From: Oikopleura dioica
Lineage: Eukaryota > Chordata > Appendicularia > Copelata > Oikopleuridae
Length of the DNA stretch: 64,000 nucleotides
Reading direction: 5' to 3'
Assembly (NCBI GenBank): GCA_907165135.1
Contig: OU015569.1
Location: forward strand, 1,178,001 to 1,242,000
Below are positions 1 to 10,801 of this stretch, piece by piece. The notes under the pieces are model-generated. The model was not told the DNA's origin and searched no databases. It saw only the letters and a program-made list of their open reading frames with translations. The stretch's first letter is position 1. Every line of letters begins with the position of its first letter. A program made the position numbers and the translations under genes.

Positions 1-122
1 TCGTCTTCGAATAAAATAAAAAATCATGAAGTTTTTCCTGTAGATCTCACATATCCAGAAGTACACTCTTGATAATTCTTTCAAAATGGCTGACTTGGGA
101 AAAACTGTGGAGGGAGCTGGAC

Positions 123-493
123 CAGAATTGCAAATTTGCTGAGCTGAGTAAGCTGAGCTGGCCGAGTGAGCTGAGCAGTCGCTCAGCTCAGCTCAGTGAT
201 TTTTGAAAATGATCTGATCTGCTCAGCTCAGCTCAGCTCAGACAATTATCACTTTGCTCAGCTCAGCTCAGCTCAATGATTTAAACACAATTTTACTACT
301 AAAAACACACTAGAAAACAGCTCAGCCAACCAGCACAGCTCCGCTCTAATTAGGGTCCGCTCAGCTCAGCTCAACTACCTTAAAAAAAGGTCTGCTCCGC
401 TCGATGACCTCTGAAAGAGGCCAGCTCAGCTCAGCTCAGAGAAATTTTCACTCAGCTCAGCTCAGCAAAAATAAAGCGAAATTTGCAACTCTG
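123..493. mobile_element. AGCTC-rich hAT-like non-autonomous element (copy 1)
   Basis: The element is bounded by CAGAATTGCAAATTT on the left and AAATTTGCAACTCTG on the right, which are near-perfect terminal inverted repeats. It is flanked by an exact 8-bp direct repeat AGCTGGAC (115-122 and 494-501). An 8-bp target duplication with ends starting CAG is typical of hAT transposons. The interior is made of runs of the pentamer AGCTC, with no transposase ORF. It is an inverted relative of the element at 3839-4197. Confidence 0.75.
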
Positions 494-1321
494 AGCTGGA
501 CTGCATGAAGAACGAAAGTAAATCATATAGTATGATTCATATTTGAAAAAAATCCAGATGTCTTTTATTCTGAAAAATATTATTTTTAAAAATAAATATT
601 TATAATTTTAAATGAATTTAATTTTTTTTTTTAATTTTTTAAATATTTATTTTGAAAATAAAGTCGATCTTTTTTAGTCTTTTTTCAAGATAGTAAAAGC
701 TTGTGAATTCACTCAGCAGGGGTCTTATTGAATCATGAAAACACGAGTGAGAGCAGCTCAGTTATTTCTTAATATAACCTCAATGCGAAGAGTAAATTCT
801 TTACCGGGAAGGGACGAGTCATGCTTGTGCGTCTTACTCCGGAAGAGAGTCTTTTTTTCCCGAGTGCGAAATTTCATAAGGCCGTGAGAAAAATGAGCTT
901 CTAAAATTGTAAATCCCTTTGTAAATCTTCAGTTCTTGTCTTCCCGTCCGTCCCGAATTCCGACTGAGGTGGCCGATGACGACTAATCGTGTGGAATATG
1001 TGAACCCTCTCATCAAATCACTCAAGAAAGAAGAACCGTTCACTCTCAAAGCATTTTTGATGGGAATTTATTTGACACTATAAAACTAGAAAAAGAAGGC
1101 ATGAAAAGAACATATCGACGAGTTACTTATGAATGGTTCGAATCAATTTTATTACCGGTTTCATGTTCCGACTAGAGTCCCCTAAAATGTGAGTGTGTGT
1201 GTGTCGACAAGTGAAAATGCGCAAGTACAGGTTTACATACAAGTCAAAGCGTAAAGAACGCGTGATCTTTACGCTTATCGGTGAAGGGTTTATAAAGGGT
1301 GCATCGCAGGGGCTGCGTGAT
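494..1321. other. Intergenic, no gene seen
   Basis: AT-rich spacer (poly-T and ATTTAAA runs around 590-660) between the first repeat element and the 3' end of the myosin light chain gene. It holds the downstream side of the minus-strand gene, and its 3' UTR probably lies around 1100-1321. No ORF here shows family resemblance. Confidence 0.5.
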
Positions 1322-2180
1322 TTATTCTTCTTCCTGACCGTGGGTGATGATGTAGCAGAGAGCCTTAAAAGTGACTGAAAAAAGGGCTTCGAGGAAAAGG
1401 GGCGTACCTTGTAGTCGAGGTTGCCGGAAACATCAACTGGGGCGAATTCCATGAGAGCATCGACTTCTTCTTTGGAGAATCGAGTGGCCTCGCAGGTAAG
1501 GGCTTCGATAAGTTGGGAGGAATGGATCTTTCCAGTGCCAGCGGGGTCGAGAACCTTGAAAGCTAGAACGCGCGAATTGAATCAAAAACCATCGGTGTTC
1601 AGAGTACCTTCGATCATGACGTCCTCGGGGTCAGTGCCGTGGAGCTTCTCAGCAAGCATGTTAAGGAAGGTAGTGAAGTTAAGAGCGCCAGAAGCTTCGT
1701 TCATCATCTTTTCGATATCAGCATCTTCAACGTTTCGGACACCGAGGGACATGTAGCTAGAAAAAAGCGTTCCGTTTTAATTTTCCCTTTTTGCGCGATA
1801 TTATTTAGTTAGGAAGGTAGCTAGCTTGATTGGCCTCTCACGCCTGTTTGGATTAATAATTTGAAAAAAACGCTTTCGGGTGGTTTTGGCCGAGTGGCCT
1901 CGAGAGCGTTTTTCTTTCATGGGGCCGAGCAGCGGATGGAAGGAACCTTTTATTACGCGCTCGAGAATCGTAATTACGCGGAAACATTGATTTTCACGCT
2001 TTCGATTATGCTTGATACTCACGTGGATCGGAGATCGTTCTTGTCGATGAAGCCGTCTCGGTTGGAGTCGATCATTTCGAAGGCTTCTTTGAATTCTTGG
2101 AGCTGGGTCTTCTCGAACATGTTGAAGACATCAGAGCCCTGGCAGACGACCTTCTTCTCCTTCTTGTTTCGTCGACCCAT
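1322..2180 (-). CDS. Myosin regulatory light chain, muscle type
   Basis: Four exons (2023-2180, 1608-1756, 1408-1562, 1322-1363) join in phase to 504 nt, 167 aa, the normal length for this EF-hand family. The protein starts [12 protein letters not shown]-hand 1 carries the loop [12 protein letters not shown], and this divalent-cation site is the hallmark of regulatory light chains. It continues with [16 protein letters not shown] and [10 protein letters not shown] and ends [13 protein letters not shown]. The C-terminus CYIITHG resembles striated-muscle rather than smooth-muscle or non-muscle light chains. The family binds the IQ motif of the myosin II neck and tunes contraction. The introns are GT-AG. 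Whether the basic N-terminus keeps the kinase-target serine is unclear: the usual SSNVF motif is replaced by GSDVF. Confidence 0.93.
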
Positions 2181-2423
2181 TCTGTGAGACTGTTGCGATT
2201 CCGAGAGTGATCTGAACGAATCTCTGACTCAATTCTCAAATTCCCTCTAGGCTACTACCTTGATAAGAGTGCTCTGGACTGGTCGGAAAGTTCTCCGACC
2301 AAATAGAGCTCCGGCGCGGGGCGTCACCTGTCCAAGAGGCAGCTGACACTGTCTCATCCGGCTTAGCGCTGCAACCTTTAACACCCGAGATAGTACTAGC
2401 GCGCAGCAATCAATACCCATATA
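2181..2423. promoter_or_regulatory. Upstream region of the myosin light chain gene
   Basis: Short spacer between the start codon of the minus-strand light chain gene and the neighbouring repeat element. It presumably holds the promoter and 5' UTR. No clear TATA box was identified. The hAT-like element at 2424 inserted about 240 bp upstream of the ATG. Confidence 0.35.
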
Positions 2424-3420
2424 CAGAGTTGCAAATTTTGTGAGCTAGCTGAGCTGAGCTATCTGAGCTAGCTGAGCTACAGCTCAGCTCAGCTCAGCTC
2501 AGTAATTTTGAGGTGTGGGTCAGCTCAGCTCAGCTCAGCTCAATTTGACCTCAGCTCAGCTAGCTCAGCTCAATGGTTCTTCGAAAAGAGCCAGCTCAGC
2601 TCAGCTAGCTCAATTTTAACCTCAGCTCAGCTAGCTCAGCTCAGCTCAGTCTATTGAGCTGACAAAGTTCGAACCACTTTTGATTGGTCTATTTTTCAAA
2701 AACTTCAACGTATTTTCTATTCATGCTTTCCTGTTGGTCAATTTTAGATAGAAATAATTTGAGTTTTCTTTGAAGCAAGAGAGAAATAATATAAAAAAGG
2801 GCTTCCAATATAAAAATAATAAAGTACAGATGGTAAATATGTGATTGCGAATGTGAGAGACTGGTCTAGGGGTGTGCGAGGGCAGGGGCTCCCTGTCCAT
2901 CTACGCTAGAAGGTTGAAACATTGGCACACCCACATAAATTATACCACTGTATAATATTTTGGAGGATTCCTTATTGTTAAATGACAGAATAATTTTTTT
3001 ATGTAAAAAAAGTGCGATGTTGCGAGTGAGATGCTGGTCTAGGGGTGTGTGAGGGCAGGGGCTCCCTGTCCATCTACTCTAGAAGGTTGAAATTCGCTTC
3101 AACACACTTTTTTGGCATTCCTTGTAGTAAATAAAAATCAGCTTTCTCAGCTCAGCTCAGCTAGCTCAGCATAAAAAAATGGTCAGCTCAGCTCAGCTAG
3201 CTCAGTTTGAGAAATCGACAGCTCAGCTCAGCTCAGCTCAAAAATTTTCAAATATGCCCCAGCTCAGCTCAGCTCAGCTCAATTTTTTTGAAAAAATCCA
3301 GCTCAGCTCAGCTCAGCTCAGTTGTTTATATAAGGGGCCAGCTCAGCTCAGCTCAGCTCAATTTCGACCTCAGCTCAGCTAGCTCAGCTCAGAAAAAATT
3401 TTCAAAAATTTGCAACTCTG
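2424..3420. mobile_element. AGCTC-rich hAT-like non-autonomous element (copy 2, long)
   Basis: The terminal inverted repeat CAGAGTTGCAAATTTT starts at 2424 and its reverse complement ends at 3420. The 8-bp direct repeat CCCATATA flanks both sides (2416-2423 and 3421-3428). The two ends consist of AGCTC arrays (2440-2660 and 3150-3390). The middle (2660-3140) is different, AT-rich sequence carrying two copies of a ~60-bp module. No transposase is encoded. Confidence 0.8.
2862..3092. repeat. Duplicated ~60-bp module inside the long element
   Basis: Two near-identical copies (about 2862-2922 and 3031-3092) share CTGGTCTAGGGGTGTG, then GAGGGCAGGGGCTCCCTGTC, then CTAGAAGGTTGAAA, with only a few differences. 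They are separated by about 110 bp of AT-rich sequence. The module contains a small GC-rich inverted repeat (AGGGCAGGGGCTCCCT). Confidence 0.7.
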
Positions 3421-3498
3421 CCCATATACGGAAATCCTTGGCGAGCCCGATTTAATCATCAAAATAACCTGCTTCCCGAAGTATTTGTATCAGCACTT

Positions 3499-3708
3499 CT
3501 AGCTACGAATATCGACCTCTAGAAACAAACGATCTTTTGCTTGAGCCTTGGAATCTTTGACTTCTTCTTCGTGAAGAAATTGTATTTTGATTCGTATAAT
3601 TTTCTTCCCCCAGCTGACGAATTTGGAGAATTTAAGTTCACCCCTCTTTTTCACGTTCTCGAGGATGTCCTCTAATGTATTTTTACAGAAAGTAGCTTCA
3701 TCAAACAA
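3499..3708 (-). CDS. Small ORF, possible gene fragment
   Basis: A 69-aa open frame lies between two repeat elements. It is rich in Lys and Glu (for example LKFSKFVSWGKKIIRIKIQF and HEEEVKDSKAQAKDR), a composition more like coding than random sequence in this AT-rich stretch. I do not recognise the family and see no splice-supported partners. It could be a remnant exon or chance. Confidence 0.25.
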   Translation of the reverse strand: MFDEATFCKNTLEDILENVKKRGELKFSKFVSWGKKIIRIKIQFLHEEEVKDSKAQAKDRLFLEVDIRS

Positions 3709-3838
3709 GCTTTCTCAAAAGGTTTATTCTTACAGGGATCGTCAAATGGAACAACTTTCTAATGCGCTTTAGCCTTTTTTTAGTTTATTTTATCTAGCCC
3801 GATTACATTATCAAAATCGCCCAATTTTTATCATTGAC

Positions 3839-4197
3839 CAGAGTTGCAAATTTTGCTTTATTTCTGCTGAGCTGAGCTGAGTAAAAATTTCTCTGAGCTG
3901 AGCTGACCTACTTATGAGGTTACTAAGCTGAGCTGAGCTGAGCTGGCCTTTTTCAGAGGTCATTGAGCTGAGCTGAGCTGAGCTGAGCGGCCCCTAATTA
4001 GAGCTGAGCTGAGCTATTTTCACTGTGTTTTTAGTAGTTAAATTGTTTTAAAATCATTGAGCTGAGCTGAGCTGTCAGAGTTTATTGATAATTCTGAACT
4101 GAGCGGAACAGATCATGCTCGAAAATAATTGAGCTGAGCTGAATGAAAATGGTCTGATCTGCTCAGCTCAGCTCAGCTCAGCAAATTTGCAACTCTG
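3839..4197. mobile_element. AGCTC-rich hAT-like non-autonomous element (copy 3, inverted relative of copy 1)
   Basis: It runs from CAGAGTTGCAAATTTT (3839) to AAATTTGCAACTCTG (4197). The flanks are TCATTGAC (3831-3838) and TGATTGAC (4198-4205), 7 of 8 identical, consistent with an aged 8-bp target duplication. Much of the interior is the reverse complement of the element at 123-493, including the AAATAAAGC-containing end. No coding capacity. Confidence 0.72.
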
Positions 4198-4205
4198 TGA
4201 TTGAC

Positions 4206-4981
4206 AGTTTTCGTTGTCTATTTATGGAATTGCAAGTAATCAGGGCAGCTTAGCAGCTTTGGAAGTACATTTGCCTTCATTACAGTACTAAAATAGTGTG
4301 TTAGTTTGTGTGTGCCATTTCCAGGTTGCATCTTTTTCAGTTTATTATTAAATATTTTTGCCAAGACATTAATCTCAGCGAAAAATGCGTGATTTTCAAA
4401 GAAGAAAAGTTCGATCACGTAAAAGTGCGGATAAATCTATCATTGTTCTTATTGAACAAAAAAAGTGCTCTTTTCGCACGATTTGAATCATCCTCAGCAG
4501 ATGAAGGCCATTTGGCAAAGCTCAATTTACAAAAGTGGTCTGAGGAAGAGCCGGTAGAAGAAGCCGGGTACGCGATGTCACACGTGTCGTAATAATTGCT
4601 TTTCTCGGAGAACAGGGCGAAGGGTGCCTCGTTTGTGATGTCTAATCGAAGACGTCTGATCTGCTTGCTGACCCATGACAAAATTGAGAAAGTACTGCGC
4701 TTTTCCGCGTTGAGGAGTGGGTGATTAGTCCCTTAGCTTTTAAAAAACAGGACCCGTGGGAATTGGAACGTGTCGTAACGCTTGTCGTAGCAGGGAGCGT
4801 GAGTCATAGGCTGCTTCGGGCACAAGGCCTGCGGCGAACAATGCCAGCAGCGATGAAAAGAGACTTGGAAGGCTGCTGCTTTATCGGCGAAGCACATTAT
4901 TAAGCAGTAGAATTTAACTTAGAGCAGTTTACAGGCGAGTGTTTGAACTGCACTGACGTTGTTATTTACTCGGTGAGGCGA
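4206..4981. other. Intergenic region and putative promoter of myosin VI
   Basis: No family-supported coding sequence is seen. Several short overlapping ORFs around 4308-4700 look like chance. The final ~100 bp before 4982 probably holds the promoter and 5' UTR of the downstream myosin gene. Confidence 0.4.
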
Positions 4982-7900
4982 ATGGAGCATGACAAAGATG
5001 GAGCGAAGCCAGAGCAGAGCTTCCAGCAGAACGCAGACGGCAAGCAGGGCAACCGAGAGAGAATGAACCTAGACGATGTGGTCTGGGCGCCCTGCCCTAA
5101 AGATGGCTACAAAACCGCCAAAATCAAAGTAAGAGAGCGCCCTGTATTACTCCTTCGATCAATACAAACAATATGCAGGTGTATTTTTATTCCTCAAGTA
5201 GGAAAAAAATACTCCTATGAAATTCATTTCCGACTAATGCGGGATGTATTTTTGCTATTTTCTTGAACTGCGAAGTTGATCTAACTCGATCCGGGATATT
5301 CATAAAATTCACTAAATTCATTAAATTCGGCTCAAAATAGAAAGTTTGTATTTATTCGTAGGACATCGGAGCAACAGATATAACAGTGAAATTCTCCGAC
5401 GGCTCTCCTGGTGTCTTTGGCTATGACGACATCTATCCGACTGAGAAGGACTTGAAACGAACCGTGGATGACAACTGCGCGTTGATGTACTTGAACGTGG
5501 CCAACTTATTGAACAACTCGAAGGAGCGCTACATCAATGACAAATTTTACACCTACGTTGCCAACATTCTAGTCGCCATTAATCCCTACAAGAATATTAA
5601 AGGCATTTGCTCACAAAACTATCAAAAATGCACAAAAGCGCGGTTATTTAAACAGTATAAAAGTGAGTAGAATAGAATCTATCATAAAGATTCTGGAATC
5701 GCTAAGGAATTAAAAAAGATTGCTCAAATTTACACAATGACGGTTTATTGAAGAAAAATTTCAAAATCGTCAACTCGAGTCAAAGCAAATATGAAATAAG
5801 TTATTATGGAATTTTCAGTTCCGATTAATTTTTGAGCAGAAGGATAAGGTTTTTATGATGCTGCTACAATCAAAGCCTATAAAGGCAAGTCGCTTGGAAC
5901 TCTGCCCCCACATTGCTTTGCAATCGCTGACAAGTCGTATCGTGATATGAAGGTGTTCAATCAGTCGCAATCCGTGATTGTTTCCGGCGAATCCGGCGCC
6001 GGAAAAACAGAGAACACCAAGTTCATGATCAACTACCTCGTGCACAACTACGGCTCAGGACAAAGCTCGCTTGATGCGAAAATTATTGAAGCGAATCCGC
6101 TTCTTGAAGCCTTTGGAAATGCGAAAACCGTTCGAAACAACAACTCTTCCCGCTTTGGAAAGTTTATTGAAGTCCACTTTAACGAGAAGCACGCCGTCGA
6201 TGGCGCTCAGTTTTCACATTATCTTCTTGAGGTGCGCATTTCTCACGTCTTTTTATTGTAGTCGTGTTTGCCTTTTAGCGCTCAAGAATCGTCTCGCAGA
6301 ACAAGAACGAGCGCAACTACCATATCTTCTATCGACTATGCGCTGGAGCCCCTGCCGTAAGTGGAGCTCGACGTTTTCTTTCCTTTTTCTAACCTTTTCA
6401 AGGATGTCAAAGGCGCTTTGAAGCTACAAGCGCCCGAAGCATATCACTACCTAAATCAAGGCGACACGAGGCTCTTTGGATCACAGCTAAAAGATCCCAT
6501 GCTGAATGATAAGGTAAACATCGGAAATCTCTATAAGACTTTAGAAAACTATCGTTATCTAGAACTAAACCAATTTATGGAAGTGCATTCTTGAATTACC
6601 AATAAGATTGCTGTATTTGGCCCTTCGGCCAATCAAAACGCTGATCCATAAATTCACTTGCATAAATTGGTTTAACCCGTTTTCTAAGGGCGATTTTGTC
6701 CGGACCGAAAACGCGATGAAAAAGATCGGAATGGCAAAAGACAAAAGAATGGATGTTTTTAAAATTGTCGCCGCAGTTCTCCACCTCGGAAACGTAGAAA
6801 TCATTGATGGCTCGAATGGTGGAGCAGAAGTAACGCCAAAAGGTATTCCAGCGATTAATGCTGCTGCAGAGCTTCTTGGAATGGATGCAACGCAGCTGAT
6901 CGAATCGATAACAACGAGGGCGACGAAAATTCCCGGAGAAGCGACATTAGTCAAGGTACTCTTGACACTTTAGGAGCTTGAATTCCAGGGTTTTTTCTTT
7001 TAGAAAGCTTTGATTGCAAGAAATGCTATTCATGCCAGAGATGCTTTGGCAAAAGCTCTCTATGCGAAACTTTTCGACTACGTGTGTGAATTGATCAACA
7101 AATCCATCCCTGCTGGTGGCTCTAGCTTCATCGGCATTCTGGATATCGCAGGTTTCGAGTACTTCGAGAACAATTCCTTCGAGCAGTTTTGCATCAACTA
7201 CTGCAACGAGAAGCTCCAGCAGTTTTTCAACAAGCGAACTTTGAAAGATGAAATGGAACTTTACAAAACTGAAGGTCTCAAAACAAAAGGCGTTGAATAC
7301 ATCGATAACCAGGTATATGATGTTTGCAGACAGAAGCATATCCTTACTTGCCTTTCTCAGGATATGATCGAGCTGATCGAAAAACCCCGCGTAGGAATCA
7401 TTGACGTTTTGGATGAAGAGATGAAATTGCCTAAGCCGCTGGACTCTCACTTTGCGGAAACACTTTACAACAATCACAGGTATTAAAGCTCACCTCTTCT
7501 CATTCTGAGAGACAACTGGCGCGAAGTCTCACGCCCTAAATAAGGAAAAACGGGCGCTTCCTCTCGCCCCGAAAATCACCTGTGACAAAGTACAAAGCGC
7601 TGACTGACTCTGAGGCGTTCATTTTGCGACATTTCGCGGGAGCTGTTTGCTACAATGTCAACGGCTTCGTCGACAAGAATACGGACGGCCTTCATGATTC
7701 CCTCCTCCAACTTTGCGCCACTGCCAAACATTCCATTCTCGTCAAGGTAGCAAAATTAATTATATAAAATCACTTCATCATCTTTCTCAAAAAAAGATGT
7801 TCGCCGCTGATGCAAAGCGAAAAACCGGCCGCGGCAAACTTCAACTCAAATCAAATGGTTCCACCTTCCGGACGAATTTGAACATTCTGATGGAGAAGCT

Positions 7901-10801
7901 CAACTCAACTGGTTCTAGCTTCATCCGCTGCATCAAGCCCAACGAGAAAATGGCGCCACAAGAATTCAACGGCGCAAGTATCATGAGCCAATTGCATTCT
8001 GCTGGTATTCCCGCTGTTTTGGAGCTGATGCAAGCTGGCTATCCCTCCAGGACGCACTTCTCCGATCTTTACGGAATGTACAAAAAGCACATGCCGGCGA
8101 AACTGTCGAAGCTGGACCCGAAATTGTTCACTCGAGCTCTTTTCCAGGCGTTGGGACTCAACACCAACGATTTCACCTATGGCGTGTCCAAAGTTTTCTT
8201 CAAGCCCGGAAAATTCGCCGCCTTTGATCAGATGATGAACGGCGATCCAGAGCACCTGCGCGAGATGCTCAAAAAGTTGAGCAGTGGCTCATCAAAGCCA
8301 GATGGAGGTAAGACAGCGACATAATTATGTGGTTTTCTTTTGCGTGTTTTCGTGGACATTGCACTCGCTACTGATAATCGGACATAATACAGTATCTTTT
8401 CAGATACTACATTCACGGCGTATGGATGGCGATCAAACTCGAAAAGAAAATCGAGTATCGAAGAGCTGCAGCAACAACAGTTCAGGCCTACTGGCGAGGA
8501 TGGCTCGTCCGTCGTCGACAAAAGCTCGTTTTGGAGCTCTTCCGTCGATCCAAGAATCTCGTCGCTCGATCAGATGAGCTCATTCAAGCGGCGTCGAAGG
8601 TATCCTCTCCCACGGGCGCTTATTAATATTCTGATGACGTGAATAATGAATTAGGACCGACCTTTATCTCTAGGTTCCGAAAGGTAAAGCGCGTGACGAC
8701 ATGCTCAAGCAGGTCCAAAATTATCAATCGCAGCTGAGCGCGGCGCAATTAGCCACGAAGAAGTTGGCACTCGAAAAGAATCCCCAGACGAGTCCTCAAC
8801 TCAAAAAGATCGATCAGAATATTCAGGCGCTTCTAGCCCAGGAAGGCAAGCTCATGAAATCGATTGCCTCGCTTAGTAAAGCAGAGCAAGAACGGCTCAG
8901 AAAACTGGAAGAAGAACGCAGGCGGAAAGAAGAAGAAGAACGCCAGCGAAAATTGGTAAACGAAATATTCTCTTGAAATTTGCTAAAGTCAAGTTAAAAG
9001 GAAGAAGAAGAACGAAAAAGAAAGGAGGAAGAAGAGCGAAAAATGCGGGCAGAAATGGAAAAACAACGAAAAATTGAGGAAGCAAGGCAAAAGAAGAGGA
9101 ACAAAAATGCAAAAGATCCAGGCTCAAATGGTGTGTAACTCTATTATACGGTATTATTTTAATACCTCTATTATATCAAGTTAAATTTTCGAAAAGTCAA
9201 AACGGCAAAACTGGACCAGTAATTTTAGCGCTTATCTAAAAGAGCATGAAAAACTGGTCCAGAATAACATGACGTGAGTGAATTCTTATCACTCGATTGC
9301 AGGAAACTCTTCCTCTGAAAATACCCACATTTTCAGCAAGCAGAGAGCAAAAAGAGTGAATAAAAAGTGCCCTTTGAAAAATTTGAACATTATGAAACGA
9401 ATTTCAAAGAAATGAATGTTTAGGAAGCCGACATGGCAAGGACCGCTGCTGAGGAAACTGCGAAGCGACAACGGGAGGAACAAGAACGACGCGATAGGGA
9501 GCTTGCCTCGCGACTTCAAATGGAGCAAGATGAAGATGCTTCTCAAATTGGTCTATCCACAGCTCCAACGCGGCAAAAGAATATGTAGATTTTTGAGTTC
9601 CACGTTGAACCGATTGATAAAGTTCTTTTCTAGCGCCAAGAACGAAAAGGGACAGAGATATGACCTCACAAAGTGGAACTACGCTCAACTGAGAGATTTT
9701 ATCAACACAAGCAGCGACGTTGAAATGATAAAAAGTTGCAGGGAAGAGTTTGCGCGAAGACTGCAAGCTTATCACAAGTGGAAAGACCAGGTTATTCAGA
9801 AATTACGCGTTTGAAAGTAAATTTTCTTTCAATTAAGAACAAAGCATCTGGGCAGAGCACTGGAACACAGTCAGAAGCTAGAATGCCCGATAACGTTCGT
9901 GCGATGGCGGAACAAGCTGTCAGTCAAACGGGTTCATCAGCGCCGGTGACAGTAAATAAAAAACAGCGATACTTCAAAGTTCCTTTCAATCCTCGACAGG
10001 TAATGGAGATTTTAGATTAAGAAGGTAGATATCAAGAATCGCGATTTTCCGTCAGACTTTTCTCCCAAAGTTAAAATAGTGACACCCTTATTTTACTTTG
10101 GAAACAAAAACTTTAGACCTTTCTCTATTTCTTATGGAAGCTGAAATTTCAAATTTCAAAAACAATTTTGACAAAATTTTTCGTCAAAGATCGCTAATTT
10201 TCCTAAAATGGGCAGTTCGGCGACAATCGAAGGTGCCAGATTTGCATTGTAGCACCTCGAAAACTCAAGAAATCTGAATTTTTGGTTTCCATAGGAAAGA
10301 GATAATTGCCGGAAATAAATTTTGAGCAGAAAAAATAAGGGGGTCACTATGTTAAAAATATGAGAAAACCCTGACAGGAAATCTGATTCTTGATATCTAC
10401 CCCCTTAATAACTACCACTTGCTTAATCATTTCGAATAAAGATTTATGTTGGTACATGAGAGCGATGTTCTATTGACTTTTGAGTTTTAGGGAGGTGCGA
10501 AACTAGGTTGGTGGTATGCTCACTTCGATGGCAATTACGTGAAGCGGCAGATGGAGCTCCATCCGAACAAAGAGCCCATCCTGCTAATTCGTGGAAGACA
10601 TGACTTGGAGATGTGCGAGCTGAGTCTTGAGAAAACCGGACTTACAGGGTGAGTTACCGGCGGCGGTTAGTTGGTATTAGCATAAAATTCAGTCGCAAAG
10701 GCGCCGAGATCTTCCCACATATATTCGACGAGATGTGGGAGCGCTGTGGTGGGAAGCTCATTACCGATTGGAAGCCGCCACCACGTAGAAAGCAGAACTG
10801 A
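4982..10801 (+). CDS. MYO6: Unconventional myosin VI heavy chain
   Basis: Nineteen exons join in phase to about 1258 aa (human ~1285), provided one base is restored at 8271-8275. Exons: 4982-5128, 5362-5602, 5849-6231, 6279-6356, 6403-6513, 6689-6955, 7004-7312, 7361-7479, 7545-7746, 7797-8307, 8404-8599, 8674-8955, 9001-9130, 9303-9355, 9424-9584, 9634-9790, 9838-9999, 10491-10648, 10693-10801. The motor has the P-loop GESGAGKT, switch [10 protein letters not shown] and switch [11 protein letters not shown]. The neck includes [11 protein letters not shown] and an IQ-like helix. A charged E/R/K helix follows. The tail has [13 protein letters not shown], the RRL adaptor-site triplet and WWYAHFDG, all myosin VI signatures. 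The family walks to actin minus ends in endocytosis and adhesion. Confidence 0.95.
6566..6674. repeat. Foldback element in myosin VI intron 5
   Basis: TAAACCAATTTATG (6566-6579) is matched by its near-complement CATAAATTGGTTTA (6661-6674). A small inner hairpin, TTGGCCCTTCGGCCAA, lies near 6617. The whole structure sits inside the 175-nt intron between exons ending at 6513 and starting at 6689, so it looks like a small inverted-repeat insertion that the gene tolerates by splicing. Confidence 0.6.
10017..10408. mobile_element. Foldback MITE with TTAA ends in myosin VI intron 17
   Basis: The intron between exons 17 and 18 (10000-10490) carries long inverted ends. GAAGGTAGATATCAAGAATC near 10021 is mirrored by GATTCTTGATATCTACCCCC near 10385-10404. 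Further inside, TTAAAATAGTGACACCCTTA is mirrored by AAGGGGGTCACTATGTTAA. TTAA sits at both borders (10017-10020 and 10405-10408), the target preferred by piggyBac-type elements. No transposase is present. Confidence 0.65.

Noticed and set aside
2862-3092. CRISPR-like array
   Set aside because: Only two module copies, eukaryotic context and no cas genes; it is a duplicated module in a transposon.
3179-3455. ORFs with repeating AQLSS peptides
   Set aside because: They are translations of the (AGCTC)n array inside a repeat element; the repeat is open in several frames by composition, with no start context or splice support.
7505-7544. Premature stop in myosin VI (CCTAAATAAGG)
   Set aside because: The stop lies in intron 8; using the acceptor ending at 7544 restores [12 protein letters not shown] in alignment with the family.
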